Shown: positions 47,133 through 54,587 of the stretch, piece after piece
Layout of the letters: each line of letters opens with the position of its first letter
How positions within the stretch are numbered: the first letter of the stretch is position 1
From: Frateuria_A sp035695185
GTDB lineage: Bacteria > Pseudomonadota > Gammaproteobacteria > Xanthomonadales > Rhodanobacteraceae
Assembly: GCF_035695185.1 (NCBI RefSeq)
Contig: NZ_DASSES010000090.1
Span: 18,435 to 82,434 of the forward strand
Direction of reading: 5' to 3'
DNA length: 64,000 nt
Notes under the pieces: generated by a model
Told to the model about the DNA's origin: nothing
Database searches by the model: none
The model's input: the letters and a program-made list of their open reading frames with translations, nothing else
Position numbers and translations under genes: made by a program

Positions 47133-47209
47133 GGTGCTCCCCTCCAGTCGGATCAGCAGCACGCGCGTCGCGGTGATGCTGGTTGGTTGCAAGGGCTTGC
47201 GCCCGTTTG

Positions 47210-48262
47210 TTATGCGGTCATCGAAGCCCGGCCGGGTTCGACCTGGCCGGCCAGGGCCAGCCCGGCCGCGCCGATCACGCCGTGCTGGCCGTGCTCCATC
47301 AGTCGTACGGGAACCTGCTGCAGGTACGGGCGCATCACGCCCTTGTTGAAGAAGCGCTCGCGGAAGCGGCTGGCCAGCAGCAGCTGGCGGATCTGCGGCA
47401 GGATCCCGCCGGCGAGGAACACCCCGCCGCGCGCGCCGTAGAGCAGCACCAGGTCGCCGACGAAGCTGCCGAGCAGGCCGCAGAACACCTCCACCGCCTC
47501 GACCGCCGCCGCGTCACTGCCCATCAGCGCCGCGTGGGTGATCGCGCTGGGTTCGGAAAGCACCGCGGGGGTCCCGCGCAGCGTGCTGATCGTGCGATAG
47601 AGGTTGCGCAGGCCGGGGCCCGACAGCGCGTGTTCGAAGGCGACATGCGATCGCTCGCGCGCGAGCAGGCGCAGGATCTCGATCTCGCGTTCGTTGCCTG
47701 GCGCCAGCGCGATCTGCCCCGCCTCGGTGGCGAGTACCGCCGCGTGGGGCTGGCCCGGCAGCAACACCGCCGAGCCCAGGCCGGTGCCCGGGCCCATCAC
47801 CAGCACCGGTCCGCGCTGCGGCGGCGCACTGGTCTCGATCACCGGCAGCGTGTCGGCGTCGGTCAGGAACTGGGTCGCCCAGGCGACCGCCTCGAAATCG
47901 TTGATCACCGCCAGGTGGTCCAGCGCCAGGGTTTCGCGGATGTCGCGGATCGACACCGGCCAGGCGAGGTTGTCGTTGACGATGGCGTCGTCCAGCACAT
48001 AGCCGGCGCTGGCCACCACGCACTGGTCGATCGATGCGGGCGCGTCCAGGCAGGAGACGAAGTGCTGCAGCACCGCGGTGAGGCTGGGCCATTCGGCGCA
48101 GGCATAGCGCTGGTAGCGCAGCACCGTGACCGGGCTGGCGCCGCTCGGCTGGCGACTGAGCAGGCCCACGCGCGCATGCGTGCCGCCGACGTCGGCGGCC
48201 AGCAGCACGGATGGCTGCGGCAGGCGCTGCGGCGCACTCCTCGGGTTGGCAACCTCGGCCAC
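47210..48262 (-). CDS. Glucokinase-family sugar kinase, probable GlcNAc kinase
   Basis: This 350-residue cytosolic kinase of the Glk family (not ROK) has ATP/phosphate motifs ADVGGTHARVGL and GPGTGLGSAVL and sugar-contact residues in VINDFEAVAW. In Xanthomonas, Glk-like proteins in the nag locus phosphorylate GlcNAc to GlcNAc-6-phosphate (NagK-II); location supports that role. The start is GTG at 48262 with GGGAGGAG upstream. It is divergent from nagP across the operator region. Confidence 0.9.
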   Translation of the reverse strand: MAEVANPRSAPQRLPQPSVLLAADVGGTHARVGLLSRQPSGASPVTVLRYQRYACAEWPSLTAVLQHFVSCLDAPASIDQCVVASAGYVLDDAIVNDNLAWPVSIRDIRETLALDHLAVINDFEAVAWATQFLTDADTLPVIETSAPPQRGPVLVMGPGTGLGSAVLLPGQPHAAVLATEAGQIALAPGNEREIEILRLLARERSHVAFEHALSGPGLRNLYRTISTLRGTPAVLSEPSAITHAALMGSDAAAVEAVEVFCGLLGSFVGDLVLLYGARGGVFLAGGILPQIRQLLLASRFRERFFNKGVMRPYLQQVPVRLMEHGQHGVIGAAGLALAGQVEPGRASMTA

Positions 48263-48326
48263 GACTCCTCCCTTGCACCAGGCCCGACGTCGCTGGACGT
48301 CGGCGGAGGCGGAGTCTGGACAGCGA

Positions 48327-48340
48327 TGACAACGTTGTCA
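48327..48340. promoter_or_regulatory. NagR-like operator, perfect palindrome
   Basis: TGACAACGTTGTCA is a perfect 14-bp palindrome matching the core of the LacI-type NagR motif known from GlcNAc regulons (TGACARCGYTGTCA). It lies 64 bp upstream of the kinase start, where a repressor could block transcription of the kinase and receptor genes. Confidence 0.85.
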
Positions 48341-48570
48341 ACGCGTTTTGCCGACATTTTGGCGGGCGGACTTCATGCGGTGCAGCATAGGACCCGTGAT
48401 GCGCACTAGCGCCAGTGACACGTATGCCCTTCAGGCCGCTTGGTGCTTGGCTCAGCGCTTGGCGGGAGCCACCCGGGCGGGCATGACGCGGTGCGTCAGC
48501 GAAAGCTCGCTGGTTGCTGCAGAAGGGGCCGCCCTGCGGCTTCCGTCCCGGGGCTCACGGAGACATAAAT

Positions 48571-48584
48571 TGACAACGTTGGCC
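48571..48584. promoter_or_regulatory. Second NagR-like operator, one half-site degenerate
   Basis: TGACAACGTTGGCC keeps the first ten bases of the palindrome at 48327 and loses the end of the second half. It lies 80 bp upstream of nagP, consistent with NagR control of the plus-strand genes, probably with weaker binding. Confidence 0.65.
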
Positions 48585-48664
48585 GGCAAGGCCATAAAGC
48601 CGGCCGGGGGAGTGCCCGTTGGCGGCGCTCGCATCGCCATGCGTTTGCCTGACAGGAGCCGTCC

Positions 48665-49966
48665 ATGTCGTCCACCTCGCTTGCGAGCAGCCCATCCAGG
48701 CCCTCGGCCCTGGGACCGATGCTGGTGATCGGGCTGCTGTTTTTCATCTTCGGCTTCGTGACCTGGCTCAACGGGCCGCTGATCGCCTTCGTGAAGCTGG
48801 CCTTCCAGGTGCAGGACGTCTACGCGTTCCTGGTGCCGTTCGCCTTCTACATCTCCTACTTCGTGTTCTCGCTGCCGGCGTCGATGGTGCTGCGGCGCAC
48901 CGGCATGAAGAAAGGCATGGCGCTGGGGCTGTTCGTGATGGCGCTCGGCGCCATGGCGTTCGGCCAGTTCGCCACGATGCGCGTGTTCGCCGGTGCCCTG
49001 GTCGGCCTGTTCGTGATCGGCGCCGGCCTGTCGCTGCTGCAGACCGCGTCCAATCCCTACATCAGCATTCTCGGGCCGATCGAAAGCGCCGCGCAGCGCA
49101 TCGCGGTGATGGGCATCTGCAACAAGGTGGCCGGCATCCTGGCGCCGATCGTGATCGGCTCGCTGGTGCTCGCCGGCATCGGCGACATCGACGCGCGGGT
49201 GCATGCGGCGTCCACGCCGCAGGCGCGCGAAGCGCTGCTGGATGCGTTTGCCGCCAAAATCCACGCGCCCTACCTCGGCATGGCGGTGCTGCTGGCACTG
49301 CTGGCGGTCTGGATCATGCGTTCGTCGCTGCCGGAGATCCGCCCGGCGAGGGCCAACAGCGAGCCGACCGGCGATGCCGACACCAGCATCCTGGGCTTTC
49401 CGCACCTGTGGCTCGGGGTGCTGTGCCTGTTCGTATACGTGGGCGTGGAGGTGATGGCGGGCGATGCGATCGGCACCTACGGCGCCGGCTTCGCCCTGCC
49501 ACTGGACCAGACCAAGTTCTTCACCGCCTTCACCCTCGGCGGCATGTTGCTCGGCTACGTGGCGGGGCTGGTGCTGATTCCCCGGGTCCTGACCCAGCAG
49601 CGCTATCTCGCCGTCTCGGCGGTGCTGGGCGTGCTGTTCAGCCTGTGCGCCTACCTCACCCGCGGCTACGTCTCGGTCGGCTTCGTGGCCGCACTCGGGT
49701 TTGCCAACGCGATGATGTGGCCGGCGATCTTCCCGCTGGCGATCAACCGGCTGGGGCGCCACACCGAGGCGGGCTCGGCGCTGCTGGTCATGGGCATCGC
49801 CGGCGGTGCGGTGGTGCCGCAGCTGTTCGCCCACCTGAAGGCCCACTTCGACTTCCAGCTGGTGTTCGCGGCGTTGATGGTGCCCTGCTACCTCTACATC
49901 CTGTTCTACGGCCTGCGCGGCCACCGCGTGGGCCTGCGTGACGATGATGGCGCCCGTCGGCAGTGA
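48665..49966 (+). CDS. nagP: N-acetylglucosamine permease (FucP-type MFS)
   Basis: This 433-residue inner-membrane transporter has about twelve helices. FIFGFVTWLNGPLIAFVKLAF is the opening of the FucP/NagP branch of the MFS, and LQTASNPYISILGP is its helix-five motif. It brings GlcNAc into the cell by proton symport. AGGAG precedes ATG 48665. It is the first gene of the nagP-nagR-nagB-nagA series. Confidence 0.93.
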   Translation: MSSTSLASSPSRPSALGPMLVIGLLFFIFGFVTWLNGPLIAFVKLAFQVQDVYAFLVPFAFYISYFVFSLPASMVLRRTGMKKGMALGLFVMALGAMAFGQFATMRVFAGALVGLFVIGAGLSLLQTASNPYISILGPIESAAQRIAVMGICNKVAGILAPIVIGSLVLAGIGDIDARVHAASTPQAREALLDAFAAKIHAPYLGMAVLLALLAVWIMRSSLPEIRPARANSEPTGDADTSILGFPHLWLGVLCLFVYVGVEVMAGDAIGTYGAGFALPLDQTKFFTAFTLGGMLLGYVAGLVLIPRVLTQQRYLAVSAVLGVLFSLCAYLTRGYVSVGFVAALGFANAMMWPAIFPLAINRLGRHTEAGSALLVMGIAGGAVVPQLFAHLKAHFDFQLVFAALMVPCYLYILFYGLRGHRVGLRDDDGARRQ

Positions 49967-50031
49967 AGGTACCGCCACGCCGGCGTGGCGGTGGGCTAGG
50001 ATGGCGCGCCAGTCCCGCGGAGAACCCGTCG

Positions 50032-51063
50032 TTGCGCCACGCCACCATCAAGGATGTCGCCAAGCGCGCCGGCGTGTCGCTGAAGACCGTATCGCGGGTG
50101 ATCAACCGCGAGGCGTCGGTGCGCGAGGACACGCGCGAGAAGGTCGAGCGGGCGATCGAGGCGCTGGGCTATCGCCCGAACCTCTCGGCGCGCAGCCTGC
50201 GCGCGGCGCACTCGTATGCGATCGGGCTGGTCTACGACAACCCGAACGCGCACTACGTCATCAGCATGCAGAATGGCGTGCTGTCGGCTTGCCGCGAGCG
50301 CGGCTTCGGCCTGCAGATCCACCCTTGCGACGCCTCCTCGCCGCACCTGGCCGAGGAGCTGTGCGCGCTGGTGCGCCGCTCGCGCCTGGCCGGGCTGGTG
50401 CTGGCGCCGCCGATGTCCGAGCAGCCGCAGCTGATCGCCGCGCTGAAAGCGCAGGACATCCCGTTCGTGCGCATCCTCGCCGCCCGCGAGGACCCCTGCG
50501 ACGGCTCCCCCTGCGTGTGGGTGGACGACCGCGACGCGGCCTACGCGATCACCGAGCATCTGATCCAGCTCGGCCACACGCGGATCGGCTTCCTGTGGGG
50601 CGAGCCGCACCACCGTTCCAGTCCGGAGCGGTACCAGGGCTATGCCGATGCGCTGAAGGACTACGGCATCGCGCTCAACAAGAAGCTGATCCTGCCCGGG
50701 CGCTATGCGTTCGACGACGGCTTCCGCGGCGCGCGCAAGCTGCTCGCCCTGAAGGAACCGCCGACCGCGATCTTCGGCAGCAACGACGAGATCGCCGCCG
50801 GTGTGCTGGCCGCCGCGCGCTCGGCCGGGCTGGACGTGCCGTGGGACCTGTCCATCGCCGGCTTCGAGGACAATCCGTTCTCCAAGCAGGCCTGGCCGGC
50901 GCTCACCACCGCGCGGCAGTCGACCGCCGAGATCGGCCGCCACGCGGCGTTGCGGCTGATGGCCGAGCTGCAGCAGGGCGGCTCCGCACCGCAGACCGCC
51001 AACGAGGGCTTCGTGCCGGAGCTGGTGGTGCGTGGATCGACCGCGCCGCCGCGGAAGGGTTGA
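50032..51063 (+). CDS. nagR: LacI-family regulator, NagR type
   Basis: This 343-residue repressor has an N-terminal helix-turn-helix (ATIKDVAKRAGVSLKTVSRV) and a periplasmic-binding-protein-like effector domain. Its probable targets are the TGACAACGTTGTCA sites at 48327 and 48571, and the effector is probably an amino-sugar phosphate. No ATG fits. TTG at 50032 directly precedes the HTH and has GGAGA upstream; a GTG at 49963 in the same frame would add 23 Arg/Pro-rich residues and overlap nagP by four bases. Confidence 0.88.
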   Translation: MRHATIKDVAKRAGVSLKTVSRVINREASVREDTREKVERAIEALGYRPNLSARSLRAAHSYAIGLVYDNPNAHYVISMQNGVLSACRERGFGLQIHPCDASSPHLAEELCALVRRSRLAGLVLAPPMSEQPQLIAALKAQDIPFVRILAAREDPCDGSPCVWVDDRDAAYAITEHLIQLGHTRIGFLWGEPHHRSSPERYQGYADALKDYGIALNKKLILPGRYAFDDGFRGARKLLALKEPPTAIFGSNDEIAAGVLAAARSAGLDVPWDLSIAGFEDNPFSKQAWPALTTARQSTAEIGRHAALRLMAELQQGGSAPQTANEGFVPELVVRGSTAPPRKG

Positions 51064-51390
51064 GGCATTGCGCGGCAGCCAGGCCTGCTGCCCTTCGATG
51101 CCGGCCCTGCGGGCCTGCGCTTAGGGCGACCGGTGGCGGGAGAATCGTTCGCCCTTGGGCTGCGCCCGTCCCCTGCGAAGGCGAAAAAGAAGCCGCTCGC
51201 CCTGAGCGCAGCGCCGCGAAGTCGAAGGGCCCTGGCTCCAGCGACCCGCGCCTGAGCCCTTCTCCCTGCGGGAGAGGGGTCGGGGTCCGGCACCGCCGCA
51301 CACGCCACGCCGCCCAAACCCTCACCCGCCCTTCGGGCACCTTCTCCCGAGCGGAGAGGAAACATCCGCCTGTCCGTCCCCGGAACCCCC
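51064..51390. other. Intergenic stretch with dispersed repeats, nagR to nagB-II
   Basis: The 327-bp gap contains a half-copy of the CCTGAGCGCAG element (51198-51230), the CCCTTCTCCC/GGGAGAGGGG hairpin (51257-51279) and a short hairpin near 51340-51358. No gene is supported. A promoter for nagB-II may exist, but none is obvious; the last bases before ATG 51391 show no strong ribosome site. Confidence 0.55.
51257..51279. repeat. CTCTCCC-family hairpin
   Basis: CCCTTCTCCC (51257-51266), loop TGC, GGGAGAGGGG (51270-51279), with one G-T pair. It is the same palindrome family as at 15712-15740 and 27875-27897. Confidence 0.65.
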
Positions 51391-52425
51391 ATGAAATCAC
51401 CCCGTGACACCCTGATGTACCAGGAGGCGCAGTCGGCCGCCGACGTGGTCGCGCACCAGCTCGCCGCCAACGCCGGCCTGCTGGCCGCGCTCGGTGACCG
51501 CCTGCGCGCGCGCCCGCCGCGTTGCATCGTCACCTGTGCGCGCGGCAGTTCCGACCATGCCGCCGCGTACGCCAAGTACGTGTTCGAGACGCGCCTGGGC
51601 GTGGTCACCGCCTCGGCCTCGCCGGCGGTGAGTTCGATCTACGACGCGCCGCTGGACCTGGAAGGGGCGCTGTTCCTGGCCGTCTCCCAATCCGGCAAGA
51701 GCCCGGACCTGCTGCTCAGCACGAAGGCGGCGAAGGCCTCGGGTGCCTACGTGGTGGCGCTGGTGAACGACACCGGCTCGCCACTCGCGCAGGCGGCCGA
51801 CGCGGTGGTGCCGCTGCACGCCGGCCCCGAGCGCAGCGTGGCCGCGACCAAGAGCTATCTGGCCACGCTCGCGGCGGTGCTGCAGCTCACCGCCTGCTGG
51901 AGCGGCGACGGGGCGTTGCACGCGGCGCTCGAGCGCCTGCCGCAGGACCTGCGCACGGGCTGGGACGCGGACTGGTCGGCGCTCGTCGACGGACTGCGCG
52001 GAACGCACAACCTGTTCGTGGTCGGCCGCGGCTACGGCTTCGGTGCCGCGCTGGAGGCGGCGCTGAAGTTCAAGGAAACCTGCGGGCTGCACGCCGAGGC
52101 CTTCAGCGCGGCCGAAGTGAAGCACGGGCCGATGGCGCTGGTCGGCGCCGGCTTTCCGGTGCTGGTGTTCGCGCAGGACGACGGCTCGCTGGAAGGCACC
52201 CTCGGCGTCGCCGCCGAGTTCCGCAAACGCGGTGCGCAGGTGTGGCTCGCCGCGCCCGGCGCCAGTGGCCCCGACGCGCTGCCGCTACCGGCCGGCGTGC
52301 CCGCGATCACCACCCCGCTGCTCGCCGTGCAGAGTTTCTACCGCGCAGCCAGCGCGCTTTCACTGGCGCGCGGCTACGATCCGGATGTCCCGCCGCACCT
52401 GCGCAAAGTCACGGAGACCCTGTAA
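51391..52425 (+). CDS. nagB-II: Glucosamine-6-phosphate deaminase, SIS-domain type
   Basis: This 344-residue protein has two SIS domains (CARGSSDHAAAYAKY with SQSGKSPDLL in the first, GRGYGFGAALEAALKFKE in the second) and resembles the isomerase half of GlmS without the glutaminase domain. Such proteins replace NagB in Shewanella and Xanthomonas, converting glucosamine-6-phosphate to fructose-6-phosphate and ammonia. Its stop overlaps the nagA start by one base (TAATG). Confidence 0.93.
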   Translation: MKSPRDTLMYQEAQSAADVVAHQLAANAGLLAALGDRLRARPPRCIVTCARGSSDHAAAYAKYVFETRLGVVTASASPAVSSIYDAPLDLEGALFLAVSQSGKSPDLLLSTKAAKASGAYVVALVNDTGSPLAQAADAVVPLHAGPERSVAATKSYLATLAAVLQLTACWSGDGALHAALERLPQDLRTGWDADWSALVDGLRGTHNLFVVGRGYGFGAALEAALKFKETCGLHAEAFSAAEVKHGPMALVGAGFPVLVFAQDDGSLEGTLGVAAEFRKRGAQVWLAAPGASGPDALPLPAGVPAITTPLLAVQSFYRAASALSLARGYDPDVPPHLRKVTETL

Positions 52426-53579
52426 TGCCCGAGTCCCTGCTCGCCCTGGTCCACGGTCGCGTGCTGACCGACGAGGGCCTGCGCGACGACGTCGCGGTGC
52501 TCGTGCGCGATGGGCACGTGGCAGCCCTGGCAGCCGCCGATGACCCGCGCCTGGCGCAGGCCGGGCGCCACGACCTGGCCGGCGCGCTGCTGCTGCCCGG
52601 CTTCATCGACGTGCAGGTCAACGGCGGCGGCGGGCTGCTGTTCAACGACGCACCCACGGTCGAGACGCTGCGCGGAATCGCCACGGCGCATCGCCGCTTC
52701 GGCACCACCGGCCTGCTGCCCACGCTGATCACCGACACCGCCGCCAAGATGCGGGCGGCGCTCGATGCGGTGGACGCGGCCATCGCGCAGGGCGTGCCGG
52801 GGATCCTGGGCATCCACCTGGAAGGCCCGTTCCTGGCACCCGCGCGCAAAGGCATCCATGACGCCTCGCTGTTCCGCACGCCCGATGCGGACGACCTGCT
52901 GGCGCTCACCGCGCAGCGCCGCGGCGTGGTGATGCTGACCCTCGCGCCCGAGCGGGTGGAGGCGGCGGTGATCGCGCGCCTGGCCGATGCCGGCGTGCGC
53001 GTGGTCGCCGGCCACACCGCCGCCGACTACGCCGCCACGCGCGCGGCGCTCGACGCCGGCGTGTGCGGTTTCACCCACCTCTTCAACGCGATGACCCCGC
53101 TCACCAGCCGCGAACCGGGCGTGGTCGGCGCGGCGCTGGACGACCCGGCGAGCTGGTGCGGGCTGATCGTCGACGGCCACCACGTGCACCCCGCCTCGCT
53201 GCGCATCGCCATCAACGCCAAGCCGCCGGGCAAGTGCGTGCTGGTCACCGACGCGATGCCGCCGGTAGGCAGCGGGCGTCCGGACTACACGCTCAACGGG
53301 CAGACCATCGTCGCGCGCGACGGCGTCTGCATGAACGACGCCGGCGTGCTCGCCGGCAGCGCGCTGGACATGGCCAGCGCCGTTCGCAACACGGTCAACC
53401 TGCTCGGCCTGCCCCTGGCCGAAGCCTCGCGCATGGCCAGTGCCTATCCGGCCGAATGGCTCGGCCTGGAACAGACCCACGGCCGCATCGCCCCGGGCCA
53501 GCGCGCGGATTTCGCGGTGCTGGACGATACCCTGCACGTGCGCGAAACCTGGATCGGCGGGGAGCGCCGGGCCGCATGA
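52425..53579 (+). CDS. nagA: N-acetylglucosamine-6-phosphate deacetylase
   Basis: This 384-residue amidohydrolase removes the acetyl group from GlcNAc-6-phosphate. Metal and substrate motifs are present: HLEGPFL (Glu ligand), AGHTAADY (His), THLFNAM (His) and catalytic Asp in LVTDAM. It is the last gene of the plus-strand nag series and is followed by a perfect hairpin. Confidence 0.95.
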   Translation: MPESLLALVHGRVLTDEGLRDDVAVLVRDGHVAALAAADDPRLAQAGRHDLAGALLLPGFIDVQVNGGGGLLFNDAPTVETLRGIATAHRRFGTTGLLPTLITDTAAKMRAALDAVDAAIAQGVPGILGIHLEGPFLAPARKGIHDASLFRTPDADDLLALTAQRRGVVMLTLAPERVEAAVIARLADAGVRVVAGHTAADYAATRAALDAGVCGFTHLFNAMTPLTSREPGVVGAALDDPASWCGLIVDGHHVHPASLRIAINAKPPGKCVLVTDAMPPVGSGRPDYTLNGQTIVARDGVCMNDAGVLAGSALDMASAVRNTVNLLGLPLAEASRMASAYPAEWLGLEQTHGRIAPGQRADFAVLDDTLHVRETWIGGERRAA

Positions 53580-53585
53580 CGCCAA

Positions 53586-53614
53586 CTTCCCGGCCGGCGC
53601 TGCCGGCCGGGAAG
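53586..53614. terminator. 13-bp perfect hairpin after nagA
   Basis: CTTCCCGGCCGGC (53586-53598), loop GCT, GCCGGCCGGGAAG (53602-53614), seven bases after the nagA stop and just before the convergent small-protein gene. It lacks a T-run on either strand but is well placed to end both transcripts. Confidence 0.7.
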
Positions 53615-53623
53615 CGTGCCAAC

Positions 53624-53869
53624 TCAGTGCTTCCGGCGGTTCCCGAGCATCGGGTCCACCACGTTCGGCGGCACCGCGCCGCCGGTGCACTGGATGTAGG
53701 CACGGTCGCAGAAGCCGGACTGCATCGGCGTGGTCGCCTGGGCTTTGCAGGTCTCCCAGTTGGTCAGGCAGGACCCCGGATAAGCCTGGGCGACGCGGGT
53801 CGGAAAGAACACCGAAGCGGCAGCCATGGCCGCGATCGGCAGCGCGATCGTCACGATCTTGCGAAGCAT
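53624..53869 (-). CDS. Small exported four-cysteine protein A
   Basis: This 81-residue protein has a signal peptide (MLRKIVTI... to VAQA) and a mature part of about 53 residues with four Cys in the order C-X6-C-X12-C-X6-C, then a Pro/Arg-rich tail. AAAGGAG precedes the ATG. It is paralogous to the next gene, with which it shares the ribosome-site region base for base. The spacing suggests two helices joined by two disulfides; no family is recognised. Confidence 0.78.
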   Translation of the reverse strand: MLRKIVTIALPIAAMAAASVFFPTRVAQAYPGSCLTNWETCKAQATTPMQSGFCDRAYIQCTGGAVPPNVVDPMLGNRRKH

Positions 53870-54009
53870 GCTCGAACTCCTTTCAGCAAGTTTCCCCCTG
53901 TGCCACCGGAATAACACGCCACCGTCGAGGCCGGCAACCGCCGGGGGACGAAACGCGTCCGGGCTCCAGCCCCCGCCCTTTGCCGGCGGTGGACCGGAGC
54001 CCGCCCCGG

Positions 54010-54252
54010 CTAGTGCCGCCGCACCGCGCCACGGGCGCCGGGCGGCGGGGGCGGATTGGTGGCGCCGCTGCACGCCTGGAAATCCAGCACGCACTGCTGC
54101 AACCCCGCGATCGAGGTGGCGCTGTACATGCAGGTCCAGTAGGTGGTGTCGCAGACGGCCGGATAGGCCTGGACGGGCCTGGCCGGGAAGAACGTCAGAA
54201 CGGCGGCCGCGGCGGCGGTGGGCAACGCGACGGTGAGAATCCTGCGAAGCAT
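54010..54252 (-). CDS. Small exported four-cysteine protein B
   Basis: This 80-residue protein has a signal peptide (MLRRILTVALP... to PVQA), then C-X6-C-X12-C-X6-C exactly as in the neighbouring protein and a Pro/Gly/Arg tail. The 26 bases around the start (GCGAAGCATGCTCGAACTCC plus TTTCAG) are identical in the two genes. It is upstream of copy A on the same strand, 140 bp away, so the pair probably arose by tandem duplication. Confidence 0.78.
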   Translation of the reverse strand: MLRRILTVALPTAAAAAVLTFFPARPVQAYPAVCDTTYWTCMYSATSIAGLQQCVLDFQACSGATNPPPPPGARGAVRRH

Positions 54253-54587
54253 GCTCGAACTCCTTTCAGTGAAGCTCCCCTGCATCAGCCGGACTATCAC
54301 GGGCCTGCCGGCCGGGCAACCGCGCCCGCGCCAAACGGAGAACGTTGCCGCAATCTGCGCACCGCAACGACAGGCGCCGCGTCCGCCTCGCCGATCGCAC
54401 CGGCACGGCCGGCGGGGCGCGCCTCCTTCGCGCCGGATCGGCGCGGGAAGTCTGGTCGCGTGCGGACGAGCCCCGGGGCCAGCCCGGCGCCCCCACCAGA
54501 GCCCGGGCAAGACAGCGCACCGCCCGCCCAGCGCCCCGGCGATCTGCTACGTTGCCGGCCCTGCCTGTTCGCTGCCGGACACTCCCG
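54253..54587. other. Intergenic region between divergent small-protein and CpdB-like genes
   Basis: This 335-bp gap has no supportable gene. It is GC-rich throughout apart from short mixed patches, and I see no clear operator, terminator or RNA. It should hold the promoters of the divergent genes. Confidence 0.5.

Larger units (their letters stand above)
48263..48664. other. Divergent regulatory region between kinase and nagP
   Basis: This 402-bp gap holds two copies of TGACAACGTT-type operator sequence, one near each divergent gene, and AT-richer patches near 48340-48355 and 48563-48582. No gene is supported in it. It is expected to contain the two promoters that NagR controls. Confidence 0.65.
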
